Shown: one piece after another, positions 1-9,323 of the stretch
Position numbering within the stretch: position 1 is the first letter of the stretch
How the letters are laid out: each line of letters starts with the position of its first letter
Assembly: GCF_009649685.1 (NCBI RefSeq)
Contig: NZ_WJPK01000002.1
Location: 846,202 to 910,201 of the forward strand
Length of the DNA stretch: 64,000 nt
Direction: 5' to 3'
From: Flavobacteriaceae bacterium EG-1
GTDB lineage: Bacteria; Bacteroidota; Bacteroidia; Flavobacteriales; Flavobacteriaceae
The notes under the pieces: generated by a model
Seen by the model: the letters and a program-made list of their open reading frames with translations, nothing else
Told to the model about the DNA's origin: nothing
Databases searched by the model: none
Translations under genes and position numbers: made by a program

Positions 1-1
1 A

Positions 2-1063
2 CTTCCGCCTTACAGTGTGTCAGATGAAGCACTTGCTTTGTATAATTCGCTTGAGTTTATTTCTGACCTTCATTGTGATGCTTTATTATGGAGCAGAAAC
101 CTTACAATTAAGAATTCTGTAGGGCAAGTTGATTTCCCAAGAATGCAAGAAGCAAATGTCGCCTTGCAAGCATTTACAATAGTTACAAAATCTCCAAAAG
201 GACAGAACTTTTCAGAAAATACTGCCGAAGCTTTTGATAATATTACATTATTAAATTTTGTGCAGGCAAGACCAATTTCTAATTGGTTTAGCTTATTCGA
301 AAGAGCAGTATATCAAAGTAAAAAATTGCATAAGCAAGCTTCGAAATTTAATAATGAATTTATTGTTGTTAAAAATGCAGAAGACCTTATTAGACTTATT
401 TCTCTTCGAAAAAATAACCCTAAAGTTGTAGGTGGCTTTTTAGGAATTGAAGGCGGACATTGTTTAGAAGGCAAAATTGAGAACTTAGACAAACTATTTA
501 AAGAAGGTGTTCGTATGCTAGGGCCTACGCATTTTTTTGATAATGAATTAGGAGGTTCTGCACATGGTGTTTCTAAGAAAGGATTAACAAGTTTTGGTTA
601 TGATGTAATAAGTCGTATGAATGAATTAGGAATGATTATTGACCTTGCTCATGCTTCTCCACAAATTATTGATGATGTTTTATTACAAAGTAAAAAACCA
701 GTACTAGTTTCACATACTGGTGTTAGAGGTACACTAGATAATTCGAGGAATTTATCGGACAAACATGTTCGCGAAATTGATGCTAAAGGAGGCTTAATTG
801 GAGTGGCTTATTTTAAAGGTGCGGTTACGACACCACTAATAAAAGGAATTGTAGATGCTATGAAGCATATTAAGGATATTTCCTCAGTTGACTGTATAGC
901 TCTGGGGTCTGATTTTGATGGTAGTGCAACTACACCTTTTGATATTACAGGATTGCCATTGTTAGTGGAAGAGCTTATTCATCAAGGATTTAGTGAGGAA
1001 GAAATAAGAGCAATTATGGGTGAAAATGTAAAACGATTTATGCTAAAAAACTTAAGTCAATAA
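2..1063 (+). CDS. Membrane dipeptidase (peptidase M19), 5' end cut by window edge
   Basis: Zinc-dependent dipeptidase of the renal dipeptidase family, which hydrolyses dipeptides, often with D-residues. The metal-site motifs are in the family order: DLHCD near residue 18, GIEGGH near 142, DLAHAS near 210, VSHTG near 230 and GSDFDG near 300. The first start codon seen is a GTG at 17, but the frame stays open to the left edge (L-P-P-Y-S before it). The true start and any signal sequence therefore lie outside the window. The gene ends 7 bases before the converging phosphoesterase gene. It has no clear link to the glycan genes. The family call is secure; the substrate is unknown. Confidence 0.9.
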   Translation, partial: LPPYSVSDEALALYNSLEFISDLHCDALLWSRNLTIKNSVGQVDFPRMQEANVALQAFTIVTKSPKGQNFSENTAEAFDNITLLNFVQARPISNWFSLFERAVYQSKKLHKQASKFNNEFIVVKNAEDLIRLISLRKNNPKVVGGFLGIEGGHCLEGKIENLDKLFKEGVRMLGPTHFFDNELGGSAHGVSKKGLTSFGYDVISRMNELGMIIDLAHASPQIIDDVLLQSKKPVLVSHTGVRGTLDNSRNLSDKHVREIDAKGGLIGVAYFKGAVTTPLIKGIVDAMKHIKDISSVDCIALGSDFDGSATTPFDITGLPLLVEELIHQGFSEEEIRAIMGENVKRFMLKNLSQ

Positions 1064-1070
1064 GATTTTT

Positions 1071-2024
1071 TCAAACCTTAGTGCCAACACCAATTTTTAA
1101 TCGTTCTGCTTCCCATCCGTGATCAATATAATCCCAAGTAAAATCTTCTCCTGTAACTTTGATTTTTACAAAACCTTCTTTAGTATTATGTCTTCTTCCT
1201 TTCCATCCATTTCCGGCAATAGAACCGCCAGTAAGAAAATGAAAACGATCGTTTACCATTCCAAATTCTTTCCAGTGAATATGACCTTGTAATACTAATT
1301 TTAAGTTATGGTTTTCAAGTATTTTAAATGCATCAGGGGCATTTTCAACTACGCGACCATTACCACCGTTTAATTGGGTATATGTACACATCATTGGAAT
1401 ATGTGTTGTAATTATAATTGGAGTTGTTTTATCTACTTTTGCTAAGTCTTTTTTTAGCCAATCGAGTTGGGCATCATGAAAAATAGCTTTATATCTTTTA
1501 TTAGGAGTTACATCCAAAGAGTTAAGGGTTATAAAATGCCAACCTTTATGGTCAAAAGAATAATAAGATTTTCCAAAATGGCGCTCCCACATTCCATATT
1601 TATAATCGGGGTGTTCTGCAGATTCGGGACTCTCTTCATAAATGGCAAATAAATCATGATTGCCTAAACAATTATAAATAGGCATTTGAAAACCTTTTGC
1701 CATTTCTTTGTACAAATTGAAAAGTGGTTCACACTTGTCAAAATCACCTCGCATGGCATCATAAACTAAATCGCCACCTGTGATTACAAAATCGGGTTGT
1801 AATTCATTTACTTTATCAATAGCCATTTGAAAACCCTGTGGTGCATTCATTTCTGGTTTAATATGTATATCGGTTAAAAAGGCAAACTCAAAAGTTTCTT
1901 CAGTGTTTTTTTCTTTTGCAGTAGCGGTTTTCTCTGTGCAAGAATTTTGTAAAAACGGAATTGCTACAGCTGCTAAACCAGTGTTTTTTAAGAACTTTCG
2001 TCGGTCTAAATTATTTTTATCCAT
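1071..2024 (-). CDS. Tat-exported calcineurin-like metallophosphoesterase
   Basis: Predicted exported phosphoesterase with a two-metal active site. The N-terminus carries a twin-arginine motif (RRKFLK at residues 8-13) followed by a short hydrophobic stretch. A Cys at about 29 could be a lipid site, but the box is weak. The calcineurin-family motifs appear in order: TDIHIKP near 51, GGDLVYD near 83, GNHD near 121, TTHIP near 206 and GHIHW near 247. The length of 317 residues is normal for a single-domain member. It faces the dipeptidase gene and is separated from the GH92 gene by 266 bases. Physiological substrates could be phosphodiesters or phosphomonoesters; the sequence does not decide. 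Confidence 0.88.
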   Translation of the reverse strand: MDKNNLDRRKFLKNTGLAAVAIPFLQNSCTEKTATAKEKNTEETFEFAFLTDIHIKPEMNAPQGFQMAIDKVNELQPDFVITGGDLVYDAMRGDFDKCEPLFNLYKEMAKGFQMPIYNCLGNHDLFAIYEESPESAEHPDYKYGMWERHFGKSYYSFDHKGWHFITLNSLDVTPNKRYKAIFHDAQLDWLKKDLAKVDKTTPIIITTHIPMMCTYTQLNGGNGRVVENAPDAFKILENHNLKLVLQGHIHWKEFGMVNDRFHFLTGGSIAGNGWKGRRHNTKEGFVKIKVTGEDFTWDYIDHGWEAERLKIGVGTKV

Positions 2025-2180
2025 AACTATAAATTATTAACCAGCATTCTTGTATTATAAGCTTATTAAGTACAGTTACTTACATTTTAATTAATGTTAG
2101 AATTGCTTTTCAGAATATTACTTACAAATATAATAGCTAATATTCCCGCAATTTTATCGCATTCACATTATATATTAACC

Positions 2181-2209
2181 TTTGAATTTAAAATGCTATT
2201 CTATATTTG
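2181..2209 (+). promoter_or_regulatory. Bacteroidetes-type promoter of the GH92 gene
   Basis: A TTTG at 2181-2184 is followed after 17 bases by TATATTTG at 2202-2209, an exact match to the Bacteroidetes -7 consensus TAnnTTTG with a good -33 spacing. The predicted transcript would have a leader of roughly 75 bases. Immediately upstream (2171-2181) lies TATATTAACCT, the reverse complement of AGGTTAATATA and one base away from the AGGTTAAAATA element seen elsewhere in this window. Confidence 0.7.
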
Positions 2210-2290
2210 TTTAATTAGATAATATTCTTTTATATCAATACTATTCGCTAGTATAGATTAATTATTCTATTTCAATTCAACTTATAAAAT

Positions 2291-4657
2291 ATGAAATACG
2301 CTTTTAAAGTAATCAACATTTTTATTTTGGCTGTTGTTTTTGTGCAATTTAGCTACACACAAACTAAAGAGCCTGTAGATTATGTTGACCCATTTATAGG
2401 TACAGATTTTTTTGGACATACATTTCCTGGAGCTTCATTACCTAATGCAATGGTACATTTAAGTCCGGATATAAACACAGAAGGATGGACATATTGTGCA
2501 GGGTACATTTACCCTGAAAGCTCTATAATGGGTTTTAGTCATACACATTGGAGTGGAGTAGGTATGGTCAATGGTGGAGAAATTTTGATAATGCCTACTA
2601 CAAGTTTGAAATTAAAAATAGTGCCTGGGCCTTTGGATAACCCAGATGCAGGTTACCGTTCTAGATTTGAACACGATGACGAATCGGCTACCCCTGGTTA
2701 TTACTCAGTAAAGCTAAAAGATTATGATGTAAATGTAGAATTAACTACTACGCAAAGAGCAGGTTTTCATCGGTATACGTTTCCAAAATCTAAGAATTCT
2801 CGTATTATTTTGGATGTTGGACATCAAATAGGTGACATGACTAAAGGTGAACTTTCCGAGTTAAAGATTATTAACAACAATCGTATTGAAGGTGCAAAAG
2901 CAGCAGGGCTAGGTAAAGTATATTTTGTAGCGGAATTCAGCAAACCATTTTTATACTATGGCACTTTCGATGCTGGCTATAAAACTCCGGAATCTGACGG
3001 AAGTGTTTTTCCATATAAAAATGCCGAAGTTGGTGATAAAATAGGTGCTTTTGTTCAATATCATACGGAAGAAGATGAACAGATTTTAATTAAAGTAGGT
3101 ATTTCGTATACGAGCATTGAAGGCGCAAGAAAAAATTTGCATCAAGAAATTCCGGAATGGGATTTTAATAAGATTAGAGTAAATGCGAAAAAAATTTGGA
3201 ATAAAGAACTTTCTAAAATAACGGTAAATGAAGGTACAGAAGAACAAAAACAAGTCTTCAATACAGCATTATATCATTCGTTATTATCGCAATATATTTC
3301 GCAAGATGTTGATGGAAAATATTTTGGTTCGGATGGAAATGTGCATGAAGCAGAAGGTTTTGACTTTTATGGATCATTTTCTTGTTGGGATACCTATCGA
3401 ACACAACATCCACTTATGACATTAATTTCTCCAGAACATGTAAACGATTATATAAAATCTATTGTTGCAAAGGTTGAAAATTATGGTTGGTTACCTGCAC
3501 AACATTTTTTAAATGTATATGGTGAATCAATGGTTGGTGACCATTTAATTCCTGTAATCGTAGATGCATATATGAAAGGATATCGCGATTTTGATATTGA
3601 GCTTTTATATAAGGCCATGCGTAAAAAAGCACTTGAACTTCCAAAAGCTCCAGTGCCTCATGAGGCTGGTAGATCAGGACTTACATATTATTTGGAAAAG
3701 GGATATGCACCGATTGATAAAGTAACCGAGGCAGTGCCAAACACCCTTGAATTGGCTTATGATGATTGGTGTGTCGCTCAATTAGCAAAGGAATTGGGTA
3801 AGACAAAAGACTATGAATTGTTTACAAAAAGAGCATATAATTATAAAAATGTTTGGGATTCCAAGATTAAATTTATGAGACCCAAAAAATATGATGGTAA
3901 TTTTTTGCCTGAATTAGGTGATAATGAACAAGAGATAGTAACATTAACAGACCATAGTTATTATAAATATTTTGACCCATTATTAGTTGGCCGTCGCCCT
4001 AATCGCCATTTTACCGAATCTAATGCATGGCAATATATCTGGTCAGTACAACACGATCCTCAAGGACTAATTAATCTTTTTGATGATAAAAATGATTTTA
4101 TTGATAAACTGGACACTTTTTTTGAAATGAGCCCAGTAATTTCTCCACCAAAGTATGTTGGTGTGGTTGGTACTATTGGACAATATGTGCAAGGTAATCA
4201 GCCTTCGCATCATGTGGCATATTTATATAATTATGCAGGAGAACCCTGGAAAACACAATATAGAGCAAGGCAAGTAACTGAAGAAATGTATCGAATAGGG
4301 CCAGGGGGTCTGCCTGGCAACGATGATATGGGTTCTCTCTCTTCATGGTACATATTAAGCTCCATGGGAATTTATCCGATGGCGCCAGGTAGTACAACTT
4401 ATACTATTGGGAGTCCTCTTTTTGGTGAAGTTGAATTAAAACTAAACAAGAATAAAAAGTTTATTATTAAAGCCGTTAATAATTCTAAGGAGAATAAATA
4501 TATACAGTCGGCAAAATTAAATGGAAAAGCTTTCAACAGATCATGGATAAATCATGATGAAATTACTAATGGAGGAATATTAGAATTTAAAATGGGACCG
4601 AAACCAAATACAAAATGGGGTATTACCAATTTGCCTCCCTCTTTAACTAAAATTTAG
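2291..4657 (+). CDS. GH92 alpha-mannosidase, exported
   Basis: Calcium-dependent exo-acting alpha-mannosidase of family GH92, which trims mannose from N-glycans or mannans with inversion. A signal peptide spans residues 1-24 (cleavage after S-Y-T-Q or nearby). The mature protein opens with the GH92 signature VDYVDPFIGT, then HTFPGASLP, GFSHTHWSG and GSFSCWDTYRT. The C-terminal domain has GGLPGNDDMGSLSSWY, which holds the acidic residues used as general base in this family. At 788 residues the length is normal. It has its own promoter and is followed by the two propeller proteins on the same strand. Linkage specificity cannot be read off, but the family call is strong. Confidence 0.95.
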   Translation: MKYAFKVINIFILAVVFVQFSYTQTKEPVDYVDPFIGTDFFGHTFPGASLPNAMVHLSPDINTEGWTYCAGYIYPESSIMGFSHTHWSGVGMVNGGEILIMPTTSLKLKIVPGPLDNPDAGYRSRFEHDDESATPGYYSVKLKDYDVNVELTTTQRAGFHRYTFPKSKNSRIILDVGHQIGDMTKGELSELKIINNNRIEGAKAAGLGKVYFVAEFSKPFLYYGTFDAGYKTPESDGSVFPYKNAEVGDKIGAFVQYHTEEDEQILIKVGISYTSIEGARKNLHQEIPEWDFNKIRVNAKKIWNKELSKITVNEGTEEQKQVFNTALYHSLLSQYISQDVDGKYFGSDGNVHEAEGFDFYGSFSCWDTYRTQHPLMTLISPEHVNDYIKSIVAKVENYGWLPAQHFLNVYGESMVGDHLIPVIVDAYMKGYRDFDIELLYKAMRKKALELPKAPVPHEAGRSGLTYYLEKGYAPIDKVTEAVPNTLELAYDDWCVAQLAKELGKTKDYELFTKRAYNYKNVWDSKIKFMRPKKYDGNFLPELGDNEQEIVTLTDHSYYKYFDPLLVGRRPNRHFTESNAWQYIWSVQHDPQGLINLFDDKNDFIDKLDTFFEMSPVISPPKYVGVVGTIGQYVQGNQPSHHVAYLYNYAGEPWKTQYRARQVTEEMYRIGPGGLPGNDDMGSLSSWYILSSMGIYPMAPGSTTYTIGSPLFGEVELKLNKNKKFIIKAVNNSKENKYIQSAKLNGKAFNRSWINHDEITNGGILEFKMGPKPNTKWGITNLPPSLTKI

Positions 4658-4683
4658 TAGTTCAACAATCTTAACACTTTTAT

Positions 4684-4777
4684 GTAAAATTTTACCATAG
4701 ATAAATTTTTAGGTTAAAATAGTACGTAAACCTTATAATATATAGGGAGTAAAAAGCATCAAAATAAGGTTTATTTG
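4684..4777 (+). promoter_or_regulatory. Predicted operator and promoter upstream of the first propeller protein
   Basis: This region holds a perfect 12-base palindrome GTAAAATTTTAC (4684-4695). It also has AGGTTAAAATA (4711-4721), a short ATAGGGAGTA element (4742-4751) and TTTATTTG (4770-4777) as a weak -7 box. The same order of elements, with almost the same spacing (32 versus 31 bases from ATAG to TTTG), occurs upstream of both lyase operons at 54610 and 61048. The site is therefore probably read by the same regulator. The base match to TAnnTTTG is imperfect, and this part is inference. Confidence 0.5.
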
Positions 4778-4854
4778 TTACTAGGTGTTTGGGCTATTTT
4801 GTAGTGGTAGCTTTTTCAAACGCAATACTAAATCTTCTAAATTTTGATGTCGTA

Positions 4855-7092
4855 ATGAGAAATATATATCAGTATGGTTATTGGGTAATTTCACTTTTAT
4901 TTTTTTCCTGTAGTAGTCCGAAAAAGGAACAAGTGTCCGAAGTTATAATACCAGTCTATAAAGATGTTCCTTATAAACAAGATTTCGTAATTAAGTATAA
5001 TGCTCCTAATGATGAGGTTTCTTTTTCAAGGGTTTTCATGGATAGAAATAAGGTAATTCAGGTTGCCTCTTCGGAAGGAATTTTACGCACTCACGATGGT
5101 CAATTTTTATATCCGGGCTCGCTGTTACTTGATAAAACCTATCGCCCACTTGTAGATAAAGAAGTAAAGAGTATTACTGATTACAAACATCAGTTTGTCT
5201 ATTTAGATGATAAGGCAGTTTTTAGTAATGCGTGGGCAGGAAATTTATACCTTAAACACAATCTAACTAATGCATTTACTTTTGATGCAGGAAATGATTT
5301 TGAATTTTTGATTAGTGACGGTACTTCGCTACAATTTTTGTCAAAAACAAAGGCACCATGGATGGGTAAATTGTCGAATGACTTAGTTCAAGATATTTTA
5401 TTTGATGATACTAGTAATAATTTCTGGATATTAGGAGAAAAATCTATTAGTAGTTTTAACACTACTACAAGTGAATTAAAAACGCTATATCAAGAAGATA
5501 ACCTCACTGCTTTTACTTTTTACGATTCTAAATTAATAGTAGGTACAAATGCAGGCTATTTGACTTTAGATTCTTCTACGGGCAAAAAAATTGGTTCGCT
5601 GAATAACAAACTTCCACATGATGAAATTACCGCTTTAACAACTATTGATGGTGAGCTTTGGTTTGGTTCAAAAAAGGGAGCTTTTAAATTACGAAAAGAT
5701 GGTAAATATGATTATTACTATGGAAAACGTTGGCTGCCAGGGAATACAATAAAGCATATTTCTAAAGGAACAGATGATTCTGTTTTGATACTAACTGATA
5801 AAGGATTAGGGCAACTTGTATTTAAAGAAATGACCCTTTCAGATAAAGCCCAATTTTATGAAAAACAAGTAAGAGATAGACATATTCGCTTAGGTTTTAA
5901 TGCTTCTTTAGTAGATATTGAGAACGGAAATTTTGATTCAGGGAGACTTTCAGATTCGGATAACGACGGACTCTGGACTACCATGTATTTGGCTGGTGAA
6001 GTTTTTAGATATGCCGTCACAAAGTCTGATGACGCACTGCAAAATTGTATGGAATCTATGGATGCCATGGAAAAATTATATCGTATTAATCCTGTGCCTG
6101 GCTTTCCTTCTCGTTCATATGAACGCAGTGGTTACATCGAAAAGTTACATGACCCGGACCGTTGGCACAATTCAAATGATCCTGAATGGGATTGGAAAGG
6201 AACTACCAGTAGTGATGAAGCTATAGGACATATTTTTGCATTTGGCGTTATGGCTGAGCTTATGGAGAATGAGCTTAAAGACCGTGCGATTACCCTCATA
6301 GATACTTTAATGAATCATGTAGTTAGTAATGATTTGTATATGATTGATTATGATGGAAAGCCAACAACTTGGGGTAGATGGAATCCAGAATATGTGAATG
6401 CAAGACCGAAAATGGTGGGTGACCGTAAAATAAACTCATCGAATATTATTGCCATGCTACAAACAGCGTATCATTTTACAAAAAAGGAAAAGTATAAAGA
6501 AACAGCATTCGATTTAATGGAAAATCATGGGTATTTAGAAAACCTAATGTATCCAATGAAAGATGTAGCAATGGCACCAGATGATGCAGACGATTGGAGT
6601 AAAATGTTGTCCGAATCTTGGAACCATTCTGATGATGAAATGTATTTTGTTGGATATTGGGGATTATACAATTATGCCTTTAATGATTCATTGAAAACAA
6701 AATTTAAAGATGCCATTATTGATCATTGGCAAATTGAACGACCCGAAAAAGAAGGTGCGTGGAATATAATGACAGCGCTTACGGGAACTCCTGAATTTGA
6801 TTTGGATGAAGCAGCTTGGTACCTCCGAGAACACCCAATGGACATGGTTACATGGGATATTGCTAATAGTCATAGAAAAGACATTCAATTTATTGAACCA
6901 AATTTTAGAGAGCAAACATTAACAGAAGTTTTGCCTCCTGATGAACGACCTGTGCAAAGACATAATGGAAATATGTTTCGATTGGATAAAGTAGGAGGCG
7001 ACGGAAATCAAGAATACTCCGCTGGAGATATTTGGTTATTGCCGTATTGGATGGGTAGATATTTGGGAGTAATAAGTGAACCTCAACAGTAA
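4855..7092 (+). CDS. Exported lipoprotein: beta-propeller repeats plus helical toroid-like domain, function unknown
   Basis: I do not recognise an enzyme family. The ATG at 4855 is chosen because it starts a good lipoprotein signal ending in LLFFSC (Cys about 19); an upstream TTG would add 22 residues and bury it. Residues about 50-350 contain short propeller-like repeats (for example LWFGSKKGAFKL), as in two-component-regulator propellers. Residues about 360-740 form a mostly helical domain. It contains SDSDNDGLWTTMYLAGE, VPGFPSR, TTSSDEAIGH, DYDGKPTTWGRWNPEY and a C-terminal LLPYW, rich in acidic and aromatic residues as in (alpha/alpha) barrel glycan enzymes. The next gene is a paralogue. 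A periplasmic or surface glycan-active role alongside GH92 is inferred. Confidence 0.75.
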   Translation: MRNIYQYGYWVISLLFFSCSSPKKEQVSEVIIPVYKDVPYKQDFVIKYNAPNDEVSFSRVFMDRNKVIQVASSEGILRTHDGQFLYPGSLLLDKTYRPLVDKEVKSITDYKHQFVYLDDKAVFSNAWAGNLYLKHNLTNAFTFDAGNDFEFLISDGTSLQFLSKTKAPWMGKLSNDLVQDILFDDTSNNFWILGEKSISSFNTTTSELKTLYQEDNLTAFTFYDSKLIVGTNAGYLTLDSSTGKKIGSLNNKLPHDEITALTTIDGELWFGSKKGAFKLRKDGKYDYYYGKRWLPGNTIKHISKGTDDSVLILTDKGLGQLVFKEMTLSDKAQFYEKQVRDRHIRLGFNASLVDIENGNFDSGRLSDSDNDGLWTTMYLAGEVFRYAVTKSDDALQNCMESMDAMEKLYRINPVPGFPSRSYERSGYIEKLHDPDRWHNSNDPEWDWKGTTSSDEAIGHIFAFGVMAELMENELKDRAITLIDTLMNHVVSNDLYMIDYDGKPTTWGRWNPEYVNARPKMVGDRKINSSNIIAMLQTAYHFTKKEKYKETAFDLMENHGYLENLMYPMKDVAMAPDDADDWSKMLSESWNHSDDEMYFVGYWGLYNYAFNDSLKTKFKDAIIDHWQIERPEKEGAWNIMTALTGTPEFDLDEAAWYLREHPMDMVTWDIANSHRKDIQFIEPNFREQTLTEVLPPDERPVQRHNGNMFRLDKVGGDGNQEYSAGDIWLLPYWMGRYLGVISEPQQ

Positions 7093-7143
7093 TTTTAGAC
7101 TCGACAAATCTTAACTAACAAACTACTTTTTAAATTGATTGAA

Positions 7144-9276
7144 ATGAGAACCTTTATAGTACTAATTATCGTAATTCTTCAAAACTCATTCAGTGCATCA
7201 TGTAATGCACAAGGGAGCTTTAAACAAGATGTCGCTATTATACATGGAAATAAACAAGGTTTACCAGATATAGCTATTGATAGAATTAGTATCTCAGATA
7301 ATATACCTACTGCATATACTTCAAGCGAAAATTATTCATGGAATGGAAAGCAATGGTTAAAATCTGATGAAGCAAACCATTCGCAATTGTTTTCAACATT
7401 TAAAAATCTGCCCGTTGAATCAGGTAAAGTATTAGCGGAGATTATTTATAAGGGTAAAACTTACTTAGGATGTGAAAATGGTTTGTTCGTCAATTATGAA
7501 AAAAATAAATGGAAACAAGTTTTGCCAGCCGATGATAATTATAGCTGGGCGTTAAAAAATGTTGCTGCTCTTGTGGTTGATTCTCAAGGCAATTTATGGT
7601 TTGGTTCTAAAGAAGGTGTTGGTAGAAATACTAACGGAACATGGAAGCTTTTTACAGGTAAAGAAGGGTTGCCATATAATACTTTTACGTGCGCCGCTGC
7701 AGGACCAAATGGTGAAGTATGGTTTGGTACAGAAAGGGGAGCGATAAGAACTGAAGGTAATTATTTTTATTATCGTTCTACACGACGTTGGTTACCTGAT
7801 AATAAAGTAAACGATATTGCCATTGATAAAGAAGGTGTTGCTTGGATAGCTACTAATAATGGAGTTTCTCAAATTATTTCAAAGGAAATGACCTATGAGG
7901 AAAAAGCAACTCATTTTACCAACCTTACAGAGGAGCGACATAATAGAATGGGCTTTATTTGTCAAAATCATTTAAGTGAACAATTTAATGTTGATAGCTA
8001 TCAATTAGCTATCTCCGATAACGATGGTCAGTATACTGCTATGTATGGCGCTGCTCAAGCATTTCGTTATGCCGCTACTGGTGACATGGAGGCTAAAAAA
8101 ATAGCAGACCGTAGTTTTAAGGCTGTAAAATGGTTGGTTGACGTTTCTACGGTGCCTGGTTTTCCGGCAAGAGTTATTATACCGGTTGATTGGCATGAGC
8201 CCGTAAATGAGCAATATAGTGTTGCATACAATAAAAGACATCAGAAAAATGACCCTTTTTGGAAAGATATTTTTCCTAGATTTCCGCTTAGCGAAGATGG
8301 GAAATATAGATGGAAATGCGATACTAGCTCAGATGAATTAGCTGGGCATTATTTTTATTATGGAATTTATTATGATTTGGTAGCTGAAACGGAAGAAGAA
8401 AAAGCTGCTGTTAAACAAGTGGTTGCAGACGTAACGGATCATCTTATTCGTAATAGCTTTAAACTAGTTGATTATGATGGAAGACCTACACGATGGGGTA
8501 GTTTTGATCCTGAATATTTTAATTCTATTTGGGGCTGGGATCAGCGCGGTTTAAACTCTATGATGATGCTTTCATTTCTGAACGTTGCTAGCCATGTTAC
8601 TAAAGATTCTAAATATGATGAAGTCGCAAAAAAACTGCGAGATGAAGAAAATTATCATATCAATGCCATGCATCCAAAAGAATTTTTTCCACCAGAAAAT
8701 GTCGTGCCTTGGGATAACAACCTGGGGTTAATGAGTTTCTATGGATTAATTAATTACGAGAAAGATCCTGAACTTCTAATGATGTATCGTCTCTCCTTAG
8801 AATATGCTTGGCTTAATATCAGTAAACAAAAAAACGCGTTTTGGGATGCCCTCTATGGTGCTTTGGCTAACTCGTTTACGAAAAAAGTAAACGAAGGTTA
8901 TTTCGATACTAGCGAACTATTTAAAGAAAACCCTTTGTTTGCGCAATCAGTTATAGACCGTTATGGTAAAAGTAGCCTCGACACTAAATATATAAAAGAA
9001 ACTCTTCAACGTATTCCATTGGACTTAATTGGATACGAAATGGATAATACACACCGTTTGGATATTCTTTTTGACCCTACACCAGCTCAGGAACCAGATA
9101 TGGGTTGGGGCGTAGATTCTTATGCACTACCTATAGATGAGCGAGGGCATGTTAGATTAGATAGAGATGCGTTTGATTTACATGATTCTGAAGGAAACGG
9201 ATATTCTGAACATGAGGGCACTTTTTACTTATTACCTTATTATTTTGCGAAATTTCATGACTTAATTCCTGAATAG
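7144..9276 (+). CDS. Exported paralogue of the propeller/helical-domain protein, function unknown
   Basis: Second member of the pair, 51 bases downstream and probably cotranscribed. The start at ATG 7144 begins an export signal of about 20 residues (a TTG nine bases earlier is less likely). A Cys near residue 20 (SASC) could be lipidated, or cleavage may follow C-N-A. Propeller repeats (LWFGSKEGVGR, VWFGTERGAIR, AWIATNNGVS) cover roughly residues 85-260. The C-terminal helical domain repeats the key motifs of its neighbour: SDNDGQYTAMYGAA, VPGFPAR, DTSSDELAGH, DYDGRPTRWGSFDPEY and LLPYYF. Conservation of acidic motifs across divergent copies suggests a shared active site. What the two bind or cut is not known. 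Confidence 0.75.
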   Translation: MRTFIVLIIVILQNSFSASCNAQGSFKQDVAIIHGNKQGLPDIAIDRISISDNIPTAYTSSENYSWNGKQWLKSDEANHSQLFSTFKNLPVESGKVLAEIIYKGKTYLGCENGLFVNYEKNKWKQVLPADDNYSWALKNVAALVVDSQGNLWFGSKEGVGRNTNGTWKLFTGKEGLPYNTFTCAAAGPNGEVWFGTERGAIRTEGNYFYYRSTRRWLPDNKVNDIAIDKEGVAWIATNNGVSQIISKEMTYEEKATHFTNLTEERHNRMGFICQNHLSEQFNVDSYQLAISDNDGQYTAMYGAAQAFRYAATGDMEAKKIADRSFKAVKWLVDVSTVPGFPARVIIPVDWHEPVNEQYSVAYNKRHQKNDPFWKDIFPRFPLSEDGKYRWKCDTSSDELAGHYFYYGIYYDLVAETEEEKAAVKQVVADVTDHLIRNSFKLVDYDGRPTRWGSFDPEYFNSIWGWDQRGLNSMMMLSFLNVASHVTKDSKYDEVAKKLRDEENYHINAMHPKEFFPPENVVPWDNNLGLMSFYGLINYEKDPELLMMYRLSLEYAWLNISKQKNAFWDALYGALANSFTKKVNEGYFDTSELFKENPLFAQSVIDRYGKSSLDTKYIKETLQRIPLDLIGYEMDNTHRLDILFDPTPAQEPDMGWGVDSYALPIDERGHVRLDRDAFDLHDSEGNGYSEHEGTFYLLPYYFAKFHDLIPE

Positions 9277-9323
9277 AGAACTAGTATTTCGTACTTAAAA
9301 TAGAAACATGGAGGTCTTTAATT

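Noticed and set aside
4789-4854. Upstream TTG start of the first propeller protein
   Set aside because: It would hide the lipoprotein signal that begins at ATG 4855.
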